Origin: Calditrichota bacterium
GTDB taxonomy: Bacteria > Electryoneota > AABM5-125-24 > Hatepunaeales > Hatepunaeaceae
DNA length: 32,228 nt
Assembly: GCA_016867835.1 (NCBI GenBank)
Contig: VGIQ01000020.1
Location: 1 to 32,228 of the forward strand
Reading direction: 5' to 3'
Shown: positions 29,900 through 32,228 of the stretch, piece after piece
Position numbering within the stretch: position 1 is the first letter of the stretch
Layout: each line of letters starts with the position of its first letter
Made by a program: the position numbers and the translations under genes
The notes under the pieces: model-generated
What the model was told of the DNA's origin: nothing
Database searches by the model: none
What the model saw: only the letters and a program-made list of their open reading frames with translations

Positions 29900-31433
29900 G
29901 CCCTTCCGGAATGTCAAACCACAACTCGCCGCAAATGGTCTCAATATCGGCAACTACATCTCCCGTTTCCACCAGCCGTCGAACGGCTTCGATCTCAGGA
30001 TAAAGCAGCCGGTCTTCATCCCAATGAGAAACGATCTGGCGAATTGTCTTATGCGCAACCGCGGTCCCCCGGCCGGACGAGAGTGGCAGCCTGAAGTCGA
30101 GTGCCTGCGCTGCAGCAAGCATCTCGATAGCGATCACCGACTGGCCGTTGCGTATGATTTCACCGCACTTGCGGATGGCAATCGGAGTCATTGCGACGTG
30201 GTCCTCCTGATCGGCCGAAACGGGAATCGAATCGACCGACGCCGGATGCGCCAGGACCTTATTCTCACTCGCCAATGCAGCGGCCGTATATTGCGCGACC
30301 ATCAAGCCGCTGTTGAGACCTTTGCCTTCGACCAGAAAGTCAGGCAAACCCGAAAGCACCGGATTCATCATCCGGTTGATATGGCGCTCCGCCAGATTCG
30401 ACACCTCAGCCAGTGCAATACCCAAAAAGTCCATCGCCAGCGCGATGTTCTCACTGTGAAAATTGCCGCCTGCCAGACAGACTTCATCGTCGGTGAAGAA
30501 CAGGGGATTATCGGTCGAAGCGTTCATCTCGGTTTCGACTTCCTGTCGCACATACCTCCAGCAGTCGATGATCGGCCCCAGAACCTGCGGGGTGCAGCGC
30601 AGAGAGTAGCCATCCTGCACCCGCGTCGAGCCGTCGGCGATGATGGCGCTTCCCTCCATCAGCAGGCGTAAATGCCGTGCCACAACATTCTGGCCGTTGT
30701 GCGGGCGAGCTCTGTGCACACGCGCATCGTAAGCCGACACGACACCCTTGAGCGCGTCGATGGTCATAGCCGCAGCGATGACCGCGTTCTTCAAAAGGCG
30801 TCGCGACTCGACCAAGAGCAGCGCCGCGCCCCCAGTCGAGACCTGGCTTCCGTTGATGAGCCCAAGCCCCTCCTTGAAGGTCAGTTCGACGGGCTTCAGG
30901 CCTGCCCGGTCGAGTGCCTCACTGCCGGGCAGTCGTTCTTCTCCCCACCACGCCTCACCCTCGCCGATGCAAACCGCCGCAAGTTGCGCCAACGGGGCGA
31001 GGTCCCCCGATACTCCAAGGGAGCCTTTTTCATAGACTACCGGCGTGACGCCTCGGTTCAGCATCTCAACCAGTTGCTCAGCCGTCGCAAGCCGCACCCC
31101 CGAGTTCCCGCGCGCAAGAGTATTGAGGCGCAGGATCATCGCTGCCCGGACGACCGGCTTAGGAAGCGGATCACCAATACCAGCCGCGTGCGAGAGGATG
31201 ATCCGCCGCTGCAACTCGGCGCCCTGCACCGGCGAAACGCGCACCTTCGCAAACTCCCCGATTCCCGTCGTTACACCATAGATCACATCCCCGCGCTCGA
31301 CCATCCGTCGAACCAAGTCGGCGGACCGGGTGATCCGGTCGCAGGCATCCTTGGAAAGTCCGACTTTGACGTCACCCGTTGCAGCACACAGAAGGCTATC
31401 AATGTCGAGGCTGTGGCCGTCGATCTCAAGCAT
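29889..31433 (-). CDS. hutH: Histidine ammonia-lyase (HAL/PAL family)
   Basis: HAL removes ammonia from L-histidine to give urocanate in the cytoplasm, using the self-made MIO cofactor. The 514-aa product shows VIYGVTTGIGEFA (catalytic Tyr loop), RRIILSHAAGIGDP, NGSQVSTG, QDGYSLRCTPQVLGP, AGGNFHSENIALAMD and HPASVDSIPVSADQEDHVAM. These fit histidine specificity over phenylalanine or tyrosine. The MIO triad, normally Ala-Ser-Gly, reads Val-Ser-Gly here (GSLGVSGDLAPLAQL). ATG 31433 is preceded by GGGGGA; a TTG at 31478 is weaker. No hutU, hutI or regulator is near. It lies between tRNA-Glu and the amidotransferase gene on the same strand. Confidence 0.92.
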   Translation of the reverse strand: MLEIDGHSLDIDSLLCAATGDVKVGLSKDACDRITRSADLVRRMVERGDVIYGVTTGIGEFAKVRVSPVQGAELQRRIILSHAAGIGDPLPKPVVRAAMILRLNTLARGNSGVRLATAEQLVEMLNRGVTPVVYEKGSLGVSGDLAPLAQLAAVCIGEGEAWWGEERLPGSEALDRAGLKPVELTFKEGLGLINGSQVSTGGAALLLVESRRLLKNAVIAAAMTIDALKGVVSAYDARVHRARPHNGQNVVARHLRLLMEGSAIIADGSTRVQDGYSLRCTPQVLGPIIDCWRYVRQEVETEMNASTDNPLFFTDDEVCLAGGNFHSENIALAMDFLGIALAEVSNLAERHINRMMNPVLSGLPDFLVEGKGLNSGLMVAQYTAAALASENKVLAHPASVDSIPVSADQEDHVAMTPIAIRKCGEIIRNGQSVIAIEMLAAAQALDFRLPLSSGRGTAVAHKTIRQIVSHWDEDRLLYPEIEAVRRLVETGDVVADIETICGELWFDIPEGLAD

Positions 31434-31510
31434 AGGTTTCCCCCCGGCGAATGACGCCCGTCCTCGGACTTTCTGCAAGTCCCAATTCAGTATAATTTAT
31501 GAACATAGCA

Positions 31511-32228
31511 TTAGCCTCCTAAGGATGACATCAACCGGGCGAGGACTCTGCTTCCGGCTGCGCGCCCCCTAAGCGGATGCATTGCCACTCCCATAGCATA
31601 TCGGGTCCTCGCCTCAGGCGATTGAGACTTGACCGACGACAAAGACCCTATCGCCATTTTGATTGCGGCTTCCACTTCCTCCTCCGTTGCCGCCATAAGC
31701 CCCAGACGGTCCGCAAGCAGACCCCAATAGTTCGATCCCCTGCGGCCTGACTCTTCGAGCAGAAGTCGCGCACCGAGTTGTCCTATCTTTCGCACCCGAA
31801 CCAATGCCAACAGCGATTCGAGTTCATCCCGCGAGAGGAGTTCCACCTCCGCCTTCATTCTCATCCTGCGAGTGAGCAACTCGACGACGAGGCTCCCCGC
31901 GAGCCGTGGCGGCAAACCTTCATGAACAGCCCTTTCAAAAGCGACAGCCCGATCATTCCAGCGCAGGAGATGCCGGACCCAATGCTCGGGCAGTCCCATT
32001 GCCTCGTACCGCGCCCGACGGCGCCCGGTATCTTCCGGAAGTCGCTCCCGAATTGCTTCAACGCGTTCGCGCACGATCTCGAGAGGTGGAGAGTCAGTAT
32101 CGGGATACATACGGTCCGGGCCGGGTAGTATCCGCTCAAAGTCGGTCTCACCGCCCGGGAGGCGCCGACGTGTTTCGCGCGGAATGCCATCCAGTGCTTC
32201 GCGGATGCGCGCTTCGATTTCATCGAGC
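31511..32228 (-). CDS. GatE-like Glu-tRNA(Gln) amidotransferase subunit, C-terminal part (runs off window)
   Basis: The open frame enters from the window's right edge and stops at 31511, giving about 238 codons. It begins EIEARIREALDGIPRETRRR and continues LPGGETDFERILPGPDRMYP, then DTDSPPLEI. The words 'GIPRETR', 'LPGPDRMYPDTDSPP' match the end of the archaeal-type GatE catalytic region better than bacterial GatB, which has RYFPEPDLPP there. The remaining ~200 residues are the helical and YqeY-like tail that binds tRNA. The subunit would amidate Glu-tRNA(Gln) together with an asparaginase-like GatD, not seen here. The start and catalytic core lie outside the window. A divergent bacterial GatB is the alternative. 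Confidence 0.72.
   Translation of the reverse strand, partial: LDEIEARIREALDGIPRETRRRLPGGETDFERILPGPDRMYPDTDSPPLEIVRERVEAIRERLPEDTGRRRARYEAMGLPEHWVRHLLRWNDRAVAFERAVHEGLPPRLAGSLVVELLTRRMRMKAEVELLSRDELESLLALVRVRKIGQLGARLLLEESGRRGSNYWGLLADRLGLMAATEEEVEAAIKMAIGSLSSVKSQSPEARTRYAMGVAMHPLRGRAAGSRVLARLMSSLGG

Noticed and set aside
30672-31454. Plus-strand open frame of 260 codons opposite hutH
   Set aside because: Shadow of the histidine ammonia-lyase gene; its composition is typical of an antisense frame in GC-rich DNA.

Overview
This is a GC-rich bacterial chromosome segment. Four proteins (positions 13218-25960) end in the 'PNPFN...KVVVLK' type A C-terminal sorting module used by type IX secretion. 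That places the organism in the wider FCB group, probably an uncultured candidate phylum and not a classical Bacteroidetes. The exact phylum cannot be read from this window. Start codons are mixed (ATG, GTG, TTG) and all three stop codons are used.

Layout. 1-932 is a decayed region with a frameshifted RND/MFP efflux adaptor apparently joined to a serine-recombinase zinc-ribbon remnant. 933-1539 is repeat-rich and non-coding, followed by thiL on the plus strand. 6199 down to 2654 (minus strand) is a compact putative operon: A-type Fe-S carrier, bacilliredoxin, an unrecognised 132-aa protein, a short DUF2480-like protein, an HMA heavy-metal chaperone and an acyl-CoA ligase. Divergent from it are coaD, a nucleotidyltransferase, pta, a secreted metallophosphoesterase fused to a CBM9-like domain, and an FmdB zinc ribbon (6381-11755). 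11756-13149 holds two small orphan genes and a repeat-filled spacer. 13218-25960 is an island of surface or secreted proteins: a large beta-rich protein, a SCO1-like thioredoxin-fold protein, two tandem parallel beta-helix paralogues (the second broken by one in-frame TAA) and a beta-propeller-like protein. 26073-32228 (minus strand) carries core genes: eukaryote-type citrate synthase, a CapD/WbpM-like dehydratase, tRNA-Glu(CTC), histidine ammonia-lyase, and the C-terminal part of a GatE-like tRNA amidotransferase subunit running off the window.

The most unusual signal is a family of short palindromic repeats. In the best copies two hairpins sit in inverted orientation, with conserved loops (TTCC and AGAA) and stems that vary in a base-paired, compensated way. 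Most copies lie just downstream of stop codons. One copy has been absorbed in frame into the sorting domain of the 13218-15575 protein. A second, larger repeat with inverted termini (GGTGCAG...CTGCACC) occurs at two distant places together with the same flanking repeat. No mobilising enzyme for either family is visible here, and there is no CRISPR array or recognisable phage module.
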